DNA of 64,000 bases from Pegea sp. RAD2-039. Lineage: Eukaryota; Chordata; Thaliacea; Salpida; Salpidae. The stretch is taken from contig JAQGEQ010000192.1 in NCBI GenBank assembly GCA_034620365.1, positions 4,482,549 to 4,546,548 on the forward strand, written 5' to 3'. Shown one piece after another: positions 27,720 to 39,100 of this stretch (its first letter is position 1; each line of letters starts with the position of its first letter). The position numbers and the translations under genes are program-made. A model generated the notes under the pieces. That model did not search any database and had not been told where the DNA came from. It was given only the letters and a program-made list of their open reading frames with translations.

Positions 27720-29501
27720 ATGGAAGTTAATTCAGAAAGCTTAAATTCTGCTGATGGAATTTCTACTTTGGTGGAAATTGATCCCCAAACTTCAACTCCC
27801 ATCAAACATTTTGCTTTGAACTCTAATATGACTAGTTCAAGATCAAAAAGAGGAAAAGGAAAAAGCAAAATGGCAAAAAAAGTTTCTCCTAAAGGAGGTT
27901 TTAAGCTGACAAACTCAATAAAAGTAATGTCCTTTTTTATCTTTCTTACTCTTTTATTCTTATCAATTCCCAGTCTTCATCATTTCCTGACCTTACTCAC
28001 ATTCTGATTCTTATCACTTCTTGTTCTTAATTGTCTTCTTATCTTGTTTGCTTCTTCATCAGGAAGATCATGGCAAACCTCTGTTTGGTGTTGCCTTCAA
28101 TTATCATCTACCTGCAGATCAACCTCAGATGTTTGCAGCTGTCGGCAGTAATCGAATCACTGTCTACGAATGTCGTCAATCGGGCTATATGAAAGCTATT
28201 CAAGCTTATGTCGACTCTGACGTTAGTACTTGATCATGATGTCATCACTGTTGACGTCATTACTGTCCATCGATTGCAGAGTGAAGAGACGTTCTATTCT
28301 TGCGCTTGGACAGTCGATACCACCACCCAACACCCTCTACTGGCTTTCGCCGGTGCTCGAGGACTCATTCGCTTACTCAACATTTTCACACGTGATTGCG
28401 TCAAGGTATCATGACGTCATCAATAAATGGATGATAGTGATTAGCTGATGTCGCAGCATTACATCAGTCACGGGAACGCTGTCAATGAACTCAAGTTTCA
28501 TCCCACTCGACCTCATATCTTGCTGAGTGCTTCGAAAGATCATTCGTTGAGAGTGTGGAACGTGAAGACGGATGTACTAGTTTGTTTGTTTGCTGGAGTA
28601 GAAGGGCATCGTGATGAAGTCTTAAGTTGTGTTAGTGATCCTTATCTTTCTTCTGTTCTTTGTGCAATACTGAAACATTTTTGCAGGATTTTGATATTTG
28701 TGGAACTAAAATTATCAGTTGTGGAATGGATCACTCGTTGAAGGTGTGGAGGTTCGATACTGAAGAATTGCTTCTGGCACTGAAATCGTCTGATGTTTAT
28801 GTGGGTGATTCTCCAGAGTAAGTTTGAAGCAAGTTAAAGTCAGAATCAAGAGATTGGACTCGATTTGTACTTCAGAGCTTTTCCAACTTTACATTTTCAT
28901 TGTCCTTACTTCTCTACACGAGATATTCATCGCAACTACGTCGATTGTGCGAGATGGTTTGGTGACTACATCCTCTCTAAGGTCTGCTCTTAACCTCAAC
29001 CTTTATCATCTTCAAATATTTTTATTTCTAGTCTTGCGAGAACTCTATTGTATGTTGGAAGCCGGGTTCTGTTAACAGTGACATCGATGATTTGAAACCC
29101 AAGGAGACTAACTTGACAGTACTCAGTCGACTTGAGTTTAATCACTGTGACATCTGGTACATGAGATTTGCTATCGACTTTCATCACAAAGTGAGCAACT
29201 AATGATGGAATTAGTTTGATAAACTCATTCAAATTTGTTCTCAAGTATTTGGCGGTTGGTAACTTGTTTGGGAAAACATTTTTATGGGAATTAAATCAGT
29301 TAGATCCTCATAAATCCAAGTAAGTTGCTGAAACTTGTGCTGCTTGTTCAACTATTTTCAATTTGTTGCAGATATTCTATACTTTCAACTGCAAGATGTT
29401 CAGCTACTATTAGACAAACAGCTTTCTCAAAAGATAGTTCTACTTTGATTTGTGTCTGTGATGATGCTACTATATGGAGATGGGACTCAAACAGCAAATA
29501 G
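27720..29501 (+). CDS. EED: EED, Polycomb repressive complex 2 WD40 subunit
   Basis: Nine exons (27720-27923, 28063-28221, 28280-28405, 28457-28630, 28687-28817, 28876-28981, 29032-29190, 29246-29319, 29372-29501) encode about 420 residues; human EED has 441. After a basic 60-residue start come the WD40 blades: [135 protein letters not shown] and [10 protein letters not shown]. The four aromatic-cage residues that read H3K27me3 are all present: Phe in LFGVAFN, Tyr in FYSCAW, and Trp-Tyr in DIWYMRF. EED binds trimethyl-H3K27 and stimulates EZH2. A poly(A) signal AATAAA lies at 29544-29549. Two introns carry TGACGTCAT. Confidence 0.97.
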
Positions 29502-30125
29502 TTTCTCAGTCGAAAATTTTTTTGTTATTTTGTGTGATGATCAAATAAAAGTTTTTATTTTCTAATTCTTATGATTAAATTAGAGAAATCCTCGCTTATT
29601 GTCTCAGATAATTTTCTTTTAAATTAATAATTAAAAATGTTGTTATTCTAGAAACGTTAAATAATAAATTTTAATAGAGTTTTTCTAAAAACCATTCTCC
29701 TTCAATTTCTCGGCAAATGTACCAAAATTATTCGAAGTTTATAAATAATCTTTAAATGATTTTTGTTAAAGTATTTTAGTTAAGTAATTATTAATAGTTT
29801 TCATTTTTAAATTCTTATAAGTTCTTAAAATATTTTCAAACTTGACCACAAGAGGTCGCTAAAGGTCGACTTCAACTTTAATTTTATTTTTCTGAAGCTA
29901 TTTTTAAAATCTGAATATTTTTTATCTTTGAGTAGATTTTAATTGATTAATTAGCAAATCCTAAATTTCAAAATATCTTAAAATAACATTTCATGATTTT
30001 AATACAGATTTCACATTTTTTATTTTTTTTTTTAATGAATAATTAATCTAAAAAAAATTTCTGAACATTTTAATTTAAAAAAAAATCTTTTGTGAGTTCT
30101 CATTAATAATGTTCTCCTTGATATA
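29502..30125. other. EED 3' region and AT-rich spacer
   Basis: Contains the EED poly(A) signal at 29544-29549. The remainder is AT-rich with no recognisable feature. Confidence 0.5.
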
Positions 30126-30323
30126 ATGACGTCATCTGAAAAACATCTCGTTCCACTTGAGTTCACACGACAAGAAACAGTTTCATCAAAACACGTGACC
30201 TCATCACGTGTTGTTGACCTTGTGACGTCAGCAAAAAAGAAGGAAGATTTTTTACAAAATATTATCGACGATATTTACATGTCCATAGATTGGACGCTTA
30301 GCGGTCGTGACGTCAGCTTTTGA
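30126..30323 (+). CDS. Possible small single-exon gene (65 aa), unrecognised
   Basis: An open frame from ATGACGTCATCTG encodes MTSSEKHLVPLEFTRQE, then a VTSSRVVDLVTS stretch, and ends with an acidic, helix-like KKEDFLQNIIDDIYMSIDW segment and a stop at 30321-30323. Base composition is less AT-rich than the flanks and an AATAAA occurs at about 30369. It holds three TGACGTCA motifs read as MTSS, VTSA and DVS. No family is recognised. It could be a chance frame in a CRE-rich non-coding island. Confidence 0.3.
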   Translation: MTSSEKHLVPLEFTRQETVSSKHVTSSRVVDLVTSAKKKEDFLQNIIDDIYMSIDWTLSGRDVSF

Positions 30324-31637
30324 CGTTATCAACCGTACGTATGAGTCGAGCAAAAGTTTGAGAAATCAATAAATAAAGCAACAACAACTACAGTTTTAGT
30401 TTGAAGCGAAGATATCACGTGTATGACGTCATCATTTTGATCTTGTCACGTGGTTACGTCATCACTTCACTTATGAAACTCATAAAAATATTTTGAAAAT
30501 GATTCTCTTTTTTTAAGTTTTTTTATTTTAACAAAATTTACAGAAAACAAATTTGAAACACTGAAAAGCGCTAATAAAAGTGATTAAGAATATATTAAAT
30601 CATCATCGCATAATAAACCATTTTCGAGAAGATTTTCATCAACAACAAAATGTTTTTGCTTTTTGCTGTAAAAGAAAATTTGTGAAATTATCTAAAAAAA
30701 AAGATTTAGGAAATTTCACTTTTCAAATCAACAACTTTCAGCTAAAAAGACGTCATCAGTGACATCATTAATTACGTCATCAACATCAACTAACTGAAAG
30801 GCGAGTCTGACCAACAATTAAATTTTCTTTCCTTTTTATTTCAGATTTCTTTCTTTTTTTCACATCTCTTCCAAACCTTCAAAACATATCATCACGTGAC
30901 CTCCATTCACCGCGTGTGACGTCATAGACGCTCGACTTGTTGTTGTTTTTCAACGGCTAGAAGTTTTGAGGGTTGTTTTTCACATTGACCTCATTTAACT
31001 GACGAAAAGCAAACCTTTCCTGGTTTGAACTTTTCTACTTCCGACACAAAACTCAACAAATTTCTGCTTTTTTTGAAATTTTAATAAAAATTTTTTAATT
31101 TGTTTTTTTCTAAATTTTTCAGTTATTTTAAATTTTTTAATTTTCAACACTTTTTAACACTTTTAACATTTTTATTTTAACTTTTTCTACTTGTTTTCAT
31201 AAATTGTCAATAATAACTTTCAACCATCTTTACTGTTAATACGTTCAATACCTTTTGAACTTGTTTGTTTTCTACCTATTTTTATCTTTATACATTTTCT
31301 TCTTGTTTTTCTACATTTTCTACTTGTTTTTCTACATTTTCTATTTATTTTTCAACAGTTTCTTCTTGTTTTTCTACATTTTCTTCTTGTTTTTCTACAT
31401 CTTCTACTTGTGTTTTTATATTAAAAAAAACATTTTCTTGTTGTTTACATAAACTTCAGACTTATATTGATATTTTTCTGTTTGTTTTATACATTGTTTG
31501 TTAATTTTAAGCTTCATTTATTTGTTTTTATTCTTTTTCAGTTTATTTGCATCTTCTTGTTTCTATCTTTTTATTGCCTTATACTTGTTTGTAGACATTT
31601 TCTAATCGCTTTTATAGATTTTCTGCTTTTTACTTTT
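30324..31637. other. Spacer with CRE motifs and a pyrimidine-rich tract
   Basis: 30324-31000 has several CRE and E-box palindromes but no convincing exon. From about 31080 to 31640 the plus strand is T/C-rich. At 31300-31410 it becomes a tandem repeat of about 26-27 bp with core CTTGTTTTTCTACATTTTCT. The tract lies just beyond the SLC66A1 stop codon, so it would be purine-rich in that gene's 3' UTR. Confidence 0.6.
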
Positions 31638-33287
31638 CTATTTCTTTCCTGTCTTTTTATACAATTTAAAGGATACAATCGAATCAAGAGTCATTGTTCC
31701 TAAAGATCCAATCAGCCAAGGAGTTTGTCGAATCAAAAATTCTCGTCGAGAAATCTTATTTGGAGGATCTTGGAGTAGAATCTACAAAAAAGAATTTTTA
31801 AGGATTATAGCATCATTAATGACGTCATTACTGAAGCGCCATAAAGTGAATTTCCTAAAGCTGCGAGAAGGAACAATGAGTAACAGACTCCGTCGGTTTT
31901 CTTGCGCCGAAACTGAAAGCAAATATATCTGATGACGTCATCATTGCTTACTAGAAATCAGTTGATCATCATCAGCTCACGTTTTTGATGATCTGAGGAA
32001 TTCTTGACGACAAATAAAGAATTGCAGAAAGACAGCCGATGACGTAACCCGCGATCAGCTGCGGCGCCTATGACATCATTCAAATAAATCTTTAGTTAAA
32101 TCTCCTAAGTCATTCTAACCCATTTTGTAAATTCAACTTCTAATAATCTTCGACTTCTAAAAACTTCTGTTTGTTTGTTGTCATGGAAACCGAGTTTTGG
32201 GAGTGACAACAAAGCCGTAAATACACACGTGAGAACGATTGTTCCACGTCGATGGGTTCGTGGTGACCAGGGTTGGTTAGCAACTCCTCGAAACGTCTCT
32301 ATTACACGCGATGATGACGTCACTAATTATGACGTCACTTTTGGCGTATTATTATGACTACCTCTACCCGGTTGCTCTTGGAGACGATGTAGATACAAGC
32401 AATAGAAAAATTGTGAGATGATGATGACGTCCATTGCAACGTAGTAACAGGAAGTGTAAAGCTGAACCGGAAACTGTTTGATGAGAACACATCCGATCTA
32501 TAAACAGTGAGGTCTTAAGAAGCTTTAACAGCGTCAAAGATTTCCAGTGGAAGTTACCAGGTTACAAGAGTCCCCACATAACCAAAGCAACAATGAATAT
32601 ATGGACCAAGCTTCATGAACCTTTTTTTGTCGAAAGTTTGAGATTACTTGCCTGAAGAAAAACAATTTTTAAATCTGTGAAATGCAAAGTTAAAATGAAA
32701 GAGTAAACTCTCTGCTGTCGAGCACCTTAAACCACTAAACTTATTTGTCAATACGACAAGTTTTTGTGGCTCGATTTTGTTGGCCGAGGAGTTTTTACAT
32801 TTAAGGTGCTACATTTTCGACTTAAGAAGATTGTTATTTATTTATTGTAGAATTTCGTTCATTAAGATTACAACTAAGAAATTATCTAGATTGTGAAAAC
32901 TTCTTAAAAATTGTAAAAAAAATGATTTATAACTAGCTGAACTAGAATCGCTGTCAAAAATATAAAAGAAATAGAGAAATATACAATTTATATTCAAATA
33001 TAAACATATGATAAAAACAAAACAATTCAATAAACAAAAAACTTTAAAAAACATAAAATAAAAAGTTGATAAACAAATGGTTTAACAGAAAATAATAAAT
33101 ATTTGTAAATCGAAACTCACGGAAAACCAGCAGACATCCAACAACAGATTGAAACTAGTCCAAGACATAAACCAAGCTCTGACTTAAAGTTATAAACACA
33201 CTGATTGAAAGTGTTGTAGATCCATAAAACAGGATTTGGTTGAGAACATGAAGTGTTTACTGCAAGATGGTAAGGAAAACCGTACAT
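31638..33287 (-). CDS. SLC66A1: SLC66A1 (PQLC2) lysosomal cationic amino acid exporter
   Basis: Seven exons on the minus strand (33287-33121, 32651-32558, 32497-32368, 32298-32120, 32067-31981, 31912-31832, 31781-31638) join in frame to 293 residues, against 291 in human PQLC2. The two PQ-loop repeats are visible: SICCWMSAGFPQVISNFRQK and YLSSRIPQIIKNFRRKKTDG, each with the Pro-Gln pair. Other family landmarks are LLWLCGDSCNLIG, QFPVQLYTSCYYVAMD, VFRSRRLLEVE, YSLFLLAALGNSLYGAS and TPWLIGSLGTMTLDSIVSF. The protein has seven membrane helices and exports lysine and arginine from lysosomes; in mammals it also recruits the C9orf72 complex. The start MYGFPYHL is the first Met after an upstream in-frame stop. 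Open frames on the plus strand here are antisense shadows. Confidence 0.95.
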
Positions 33288-34682
33288 ATTGAAAAGTGAA
33301 ATAAAAAGTAAAAAGTTTAACAAGTTGCTTATATTAGGTTTGTCAACATGTTCATTTTGATGAAGTTGCAGAAATTAAATCATCAAAGAAGTATCCACAT
33401 CAAAGCATTTTAAAGAAAGTAGTAAACAATTTATAACTTAGTTACAGCATTAAAAGTTTGAACTTTGAATCTTAAATTGTTAGCAAGATTTTGAACTGAA
33501 CAAAATTAAAGTTTGATTGAAAATGTTGTCACTTCAGAAACAATTATCAATTCTTAAACTTGATTAAAGTTAAAAAAGCTGCAAGTGAGTTGCAATAAAA
33601 AGTTCTTAATAAATATTTATCAACATTTTAAGATTATATTTATTTAATCAGATAAAAGTCTTTTAAAAACTTTTCAAGTTAGAAATTAATTCAGATTGGA
33701 AATATATTTTTGATAATCTTTATTTATGTTTTAATTAAATTGGCTTTCAAACTCTCAAACAGCTCTTCCTTAACTCAAGTTTTCCTGAAATCTTTCCATT
33801 TCTTTTTATACAGCTCTGACTTCATCTTTTAATTATTTTGATTTTCTAATTCTTCATCCCTTTGTACCGGAGTCATACCTATTTATTTTGATATCTTTTT
33901 ATCCCTGTTCCTAAAGATCCAAACATGACTTCTTCCAATAATTCTGATCTACAAACTTTCTAACTAACTTGTGAAGAAGTTATTTTTGTTAGAACTGATA
34001 TTTATCATCTCTTCTTTCAAATTTCTAAAGATAGCTTCATCTTTCAATTACTATGGTTTTCAATTTCTTTAAAAACTTGTCCCAAAATTTTATCTGCTCA
34101 TTCTGATATCTTCCCGTCTCTGCATTTGAAAATCAAGCGTAACTCTTTCTTTTAATTATGGTTTATTCCAAAATCATTTCTTCTCCAGTTATTTTGATCT
34201 ATAAACTTGTTTGGAGTTACATTTCTAGTATAAGAATATATTTCTAAATTTATCTAATTTTTATGAAAACAATTTCTAAAGTTTGTTTCAAATATTTAAT
34301 TACAGAATATTTCTATTTATTTTCAAACTTTTTTCAAAGCAGTTTTTAACCAAATTAGTTTAGTTACATTTCAAATGAGTTTAAACCTCACAACAAACTT
34401 TGTGGCTTTGGTTTCTCAGAAATTGGCTTTTAAATTATCATTCACTTTATTCAGAATTATATTTTTGAGAACTTTGCCAATTAAATATTTTTTTCTACCA
34501 CATTTTTGATTTATTAAAATTTTTTCCACAATTTTTTTCTTATTTTTTTATCAGCATGCTTTTTTTCACAAAATTTTAGAAATAATTTGAGTTGACGACA
34601 AAAGTTCAATTTGTTATTAAAAAATTTGAATTTGATAAAGCATCAGCATCGAGATGACGTCACAAGGATCGTTGTGACGTCA
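33288..34682. other. Spacer between SLC66A1 and the FGF gene
   Basis: AT-rich; 33700-34250 is T/C-rich on the plus strand with loosely repeated words such as CTTTCAATT and TTCTGATCT. No exon is supported. Two TGACGTCA sites at about 34653 and 34675 lie at the FGF stop codon. Confidence 0.5.
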
Positions 34683-37654
34683 TCAATTTGAGCTTCGACT
34701 CCTCGCCACTCCTGAAGAAGCTGATCGGCTGTTTGGAACAATACTGAGATCATTCAGACTTGGCTCTTTGAAGAGATGGACTGCAAAGATATGTCACGTG
34801 AGATGATGACATAATGACGTCACATACCTTCGAGCGGACATGGAATGAAGTGACAATAAGCTTTATGCTTCTTGGCTCGGGAACCTTTCACAGGGATTCC
34901 ATCTCGTGAAAAGCCGAGGTTCCAGGCCCGACCACTCTGAAGCTGTTTATAAAGTGTCGAGGTGTAGACGACATAGTAGTTTTCGAATACTGACTCTTTG
35001 AATTTACATTCTGATGTGAAAGTCTCCTAAAAATTGATGAAGATTATATGATAATGATGGAAAGATTAAGATCAGATGATAGAGATCAAAAGGCATAGAT
35101 TAGATGATGAAGATCAGAAGATGAAAATCAGATGAAAAAGATAAGAAGATGAAGATTAAATTGAAAGATTAAAAGATGAGAATTAGTTGAAAAACATCAG
35201 AAAATTAAGATTAAGAAATAAAGATTAGAAAATGAGGATGATGAGGATCTAACAACCAAGACTCACTGTAGCATACACCTCTCCTTCACAATTCATCGCG
35301 ATGTACTGAGAAGTATTTTGATGTTGGATGCAGACTATCCGAAGTCCAACCGGGATCAGATTGAATATATGTCCTTCAATTGGCGGATCTCCCTTGGGTA
35401 AACCTCTGACTTCTCCACCAAAAACTCCCAAATAGTATCCTTGTCGAGAGTACAAACGAGTTCGCACCCCCTTCAACTGTGATTCTGCAGGAGAAAAACA
35501 AGATCAGAAGAAGATCAGAAGAAGATCAGAAGAAGATCAGAAGAAGATCAGAAGAAGATCAGAAGAAGATCAGAAGAAAATCAGAAGAAGATCAGAAGAA
35601 GATCAGAAGAAGATCAGAAGAAGATCAGAAGAAGATCAGAAGAAGATCAGAAGAAGATCAGAAGAAGATCAGAAGAAGATCAGAAGAAGATCAGAAGAAG
35701 ATCAGAAGAAGATCAGAAGAAGATCAGAAGAAGATCAGAAGAAGATCAGAAGAAGATCAGAAGAAGATCAGAAGAAGATCAGAAGAAGATTAGAAGAAGA
35801 TCAGAAGAAGATCAGAAGAAGATCAGAAGAAGATCAGAAGAAGATCAGAAGAAGATCAGAAGAAGATCAGAAAAAGATCAGAAGAAAATAAAAATAAAAT
35901 GAAATTATAGAATCACTTTTAGGTTAAATATTATTTGACAAACTTTAAAAAATCTAAACAGAACAGGAAAGTATTTTAATTTATTAAATCAATTCAGGTC
36001 ATAAATTTCTTTAAAATTTAAGCTATAACAATAAAAAGATAAATGAAAGGGAAACCAATTGATCATAAATAGTAGAATTGTTTAAAAAACAGAAAAAAGC
36101 TCATTTATAAAAAGCAGCTGCAAAGTTTTATACAAAAATTTCATTTCAATTTAATTAGTGAAAAAATGCAAAATATTTGACAAATCTTCAAAGATTTTAA
36201 TTAAAGTTTTTAAAGTAAAATTTTGAAGCTAAAAACTTAGTTCAACTTTCCCTCTCATTTAAAGACTTTTAACAATAATTTTCAGACCTGAACCCCGAAA
36301 TTTCTCTACTTCCATTTCTTTGTAAGAAAACTTTGATACTAAAAGTTTCATTTTTAGGGCAAATTTTTACTGAAACTTTTGAAATTCTGCCAAAAACTTT
36401 TCGAAATACAATTTCAACTTAAATTATTTATAATAATCTTTCTACTATCTTCACAACAACCATCTTAAACTAACCTTTTGTGTTTCTACTAGGTATTGGA
36501 GCTTTCAATTTTTCCATAGTCACCAACACCAAGCAATAAGCTAGTCAAGATAGAAAAACTTTCAAACATTTACAAACTCATCAATAATTCATTTGCAGCT
36601 TAATGACGTCATCAGACTGTCGCTAGTTTAGTCAAGAAAATTTTCTAAATTATTAATTTCTATCTACTGATAATTGTTCTGCACAATTTGGATTTTTATC
36701 TTTCTGCGCTCACACTCAATTTGTCGCGAAGTGATGATGTCATCAGAGCTGTGACGAAAATTTTATAGTATTTTGAAAGTCTTGAAATTTTGATTTTTAA
36801 GAAAAAAGAAAACTTTATTGAATAAAGTTCAAAATTTCAGAAAAAAATCCATAAAAATCTGTTTTTTTTTTAACTCCATCTAGCGAAAAAATAAACAAAC
36901 ACTCATTACACATTTGCAAGTACCTTTGCTGCTTTTTGAGAAAGTTCTTTGCTTCATTTGTCGAATTAAAAAGTTAAAATATCTAAAAATTTAAAAGTTA
37001 TAAAATCAAAATTTTAAGAGCCCTAAAAAAATCATAAAATCTTTCAGAAATTTAATATCAAAAATGTTTCAAGCAATTAGCTTCAAAACTTCTTCAACTA
37101 AATGTTAAATTAACTGATCTTCAGCATATACAGATATCATGACGTCATTACCCGTTCCAGTTCACTGATTCATTTGATCTAAGTTTTACATCAAATTTTC
37201 AGATCTTATGTTTTCAGTTTTCAAATCAATCAAAAAATAACTTTTTGTTTTTTCATCGCCTCAGGCTTCGTTCAAAAAGTTAAAAAACAAAAATCTTCAA
37301 AAATTTCATAAATAAATTTCTCCAAAATTTCAAAAGAGAAAAATTAAAGTCTTCAAAATATGTTATGACATCATCAAAAAATTAAATTACAAAAAAACTT
37401 GTATTTGTAATCTAAGCCGGCAGAAGACAGCAAAGAGCAAATGATACAAGTTTGAAAAATCCCAAAAATAAAAGTGACAAAATTCCGATTTTGAAAAATT
37501 ACAAAAATTTAGATTTTTCAAATGAAAAACACTGAAACTCACCAATTGTTGGAGCTCTTAGTTTCAAACCTTTTCCACACGGACAACACTTCAATGGCAT
37601 TCCGGAACAATTTGGAAAATGAATCAAATAGAAGTTCAATAAGCCATAAGTCAT
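34683..37654 (-). CDS. FGF13: FHF-type fibroblast growth factor (FGF11-14 family) with two first exons
   Basis: Three common exons (35484-35267, 35026-34828, 34780-34683) encode the beta-trefoil core. Landmarks are [45 protein letters not shown], then [45 protein letters not shown], and the tail [13 protein letters not shown] ending RSRSSN. FHFs lack a secretion signal, stay inside the cell and bind voltage-gated sodium channel tails. Two upstream exons end in the same phase and can each join the core. Exon 1A at 37654-37543 includes [19 protein letters not shown] and gives about 208 residues. Exon 1B at 36517-36475 ([14 protein letters not shown]) gives 185. The joint in front of QLKG is exactly where vertebrate FHF genes splice their alternative A/B exons. 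Which of FGF11-14 it matches is not decidable; it is probably the single pre-duplication orthologue. Confidence 0.92.
35495..35887. repeat. 11-bp microsatellite AGATCAGAAGA, about 35 copies
   Basis: Near-perfect tandem array of the 11-mer AGATCAGAAGA on the plus strand. It lies in the FGF intron, immediately upstream (in gene sense) of the core exon's acceptor at 35485. On the coding strand it is (TCTTCTGATCT)n, a pyrimidine-rich tract running straight into TTTTTCTCCTGCAG. The 11-bp period leaves all three frames open on one strand. A looser relative (AGATGA/AGATCAG words) fills the next intron at 35040-35230. Confidence 0.95.
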
Positions 37655-39100
37655 AATCTTCACATAGAAAGTTGATGATGTAGTTGCTGATGACGTAATT
37701 AGTGATTTAGTATTTCTTGATGAAATAATTAGTGAAAGTGAAGTTCTTGATGACGTAGTTGATGATGACGTAGGTGTTAATGATGTAGTTGATGATGATG
37801 TAGTTTGCAGCTAATTCTTTAATGAAATTTTGGATTTTTGAAAAGCTCTTTTGGATGAATTATTAATTTTATGTTTTTATTTTTGTTGGTTTCAGAAATT
37901 CTCAAAGAAAATGAATAAAAGTGACAAAAATTAAAAAATCTGAAAAAAAATAAACATTATTAAATTTAAAATAAAATTTGAAAGATAATAGAAACAAAAT
38001 CTAAGTTTTTAAAAATAAAAAATACATTTTTAAATGTTAAAATAACTAATTTGGAAAAATTATGTAAAACACTAACTTGAATAAAACTTCTATTAGTAGC
38101 TAATGCTACTAAAAGCGATGACGTCACGATCTAAAATATTAATATCGAAGCAGACAAATTGGCGGTTTCACAAGTTGAGTTTGATCAATGAAAAACTGTT
38201 CCAAAGCCAAACTTGCTTCTTCACTAATTACAAACCTATTCGTGACGTCACCAGCATATGTCATTGACGTCATCGGTTGTTCGATGCTTTTCAGGTGGTA
38301 TTGTAGTGACGTAGTCAGCGGGAAAAAGATCAGATTTAACAGTGAAGGAAGGAAGATCAATTTTAGAAATGAAAAATTTATAAAGAAACGAAAAAGAAGT
38401 AAAATTGAATCAATGAAATTGAAAGCTCGTCGAATTCAGTCGAGCGTGAAAAGTGAAATCTCTAATTATCAACTTCAAACATTTTTCTTTTCTTATTGAG
38501 TTATGTTGACAACAAAATGACGTCACATAAACAGCTGATGACGTCACATAGACACCTGATGACGTAGTACGGACTGCTGATGACGACATATCGACAACTT
38601 GTAACGTCATGTTGTCAGTGAGCTGAAAATTTTGTGAATTACAAAATAAATAAAAAATTGTAGAAAACTGAAATTTGTTGAAAACTCAAAAAAGGTTTCT
38701 GAAACGTCTTTCTGCTCTTTCCGACAACTTCAAATGCTTCTTCTCGTCTCGTTGTTGACACAAAGCTTTTGTCACAAATTGTGACGTCATAAAAAGAAAA
38801 AAAGCTGAAAATAAACAAAAAGCCTCAAATCTCGAAATGGTGATCATCCTCAAAATCTTCAGCTATTTTTATTAAAGTTGAAAATCAATAAGATCGCAAT
38901 GATGACGTCATCAGCTATTCGGACAGCCAGCTATCAGATTAGAGAAAATCCGGAAGTTTTATAAAAGGGGAATTACCGGATTTGATTGCCGAGAAAAATC
39001 TAAATTTGTTTAAAATGGAGACATATGTAATGACGTCATCACAGCGTTTCCGTTATCGTTTGACAGAATTAAAACTCGCAAAGAATAAAATTTAGTTTTC
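37655..39100. other. CRE-rich region upstream of the FGF gene with unresolved ORFs
   Basis: 37660-37800 is a run of GATGATGACGTA-like words whose minus strand continues the exon 1A frame as Ser/Thr-rich codons up to an in-frame stop, so it is more likely 5' UTR or promoter. Between 38139 and 38620 both strands have open frames: a minus-strand one ending LEQFFIDQTQLVKPPIC and a plus-strand basic one with KKRKRSKIESMKLK. Their splice signals do not give a clean gene model. A 26-codon frame METYVMTSSQRF starts at 39015. TGACGTCA sites occur at about 38118, 38242, 38264, 38518, 38539, 38781, 38901 and 39030. Confidence 0.4.

Noticed and set aside
31255-31703. Phe/Ser/Cys-rich frames (LFFYIFYLFFY types)
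   Set aside because: Translations of a T/C-rich tandem repeat; no conserved residues.
31660-31940. Plus-strand open frame DTIESRVIVPKDPISQG
   Set aside because: It overlaps SLC66A1 exons 6 and 7 on the minus strand, which match the family (YSLFLLAALGNSLYG, PWLIGSLG). The plus frame has no homologue.
32105-32357. Plus-strand frame MLSWKPSFG and the minus-strand frame as a separate gene
   Set aside because: The minus-strand frame is exon 4 of SLC66A1 (FRSRRLLEVE motif and matching phases); the plus frame is its antisense shadow.
35479-35793. 104-residue [10 protein letters not shown] repeat protein
   Set aside because: Pure translation of the 11-bp microsatellite in an FGF intron on the opposite strand.
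38188-38610. A gene on either strand upstream of the FGF locus
   Set aside because: Both strands have partly coding-like frames, but no model with consistent phases and family similarity could be built, so it is listed only as unresolved.
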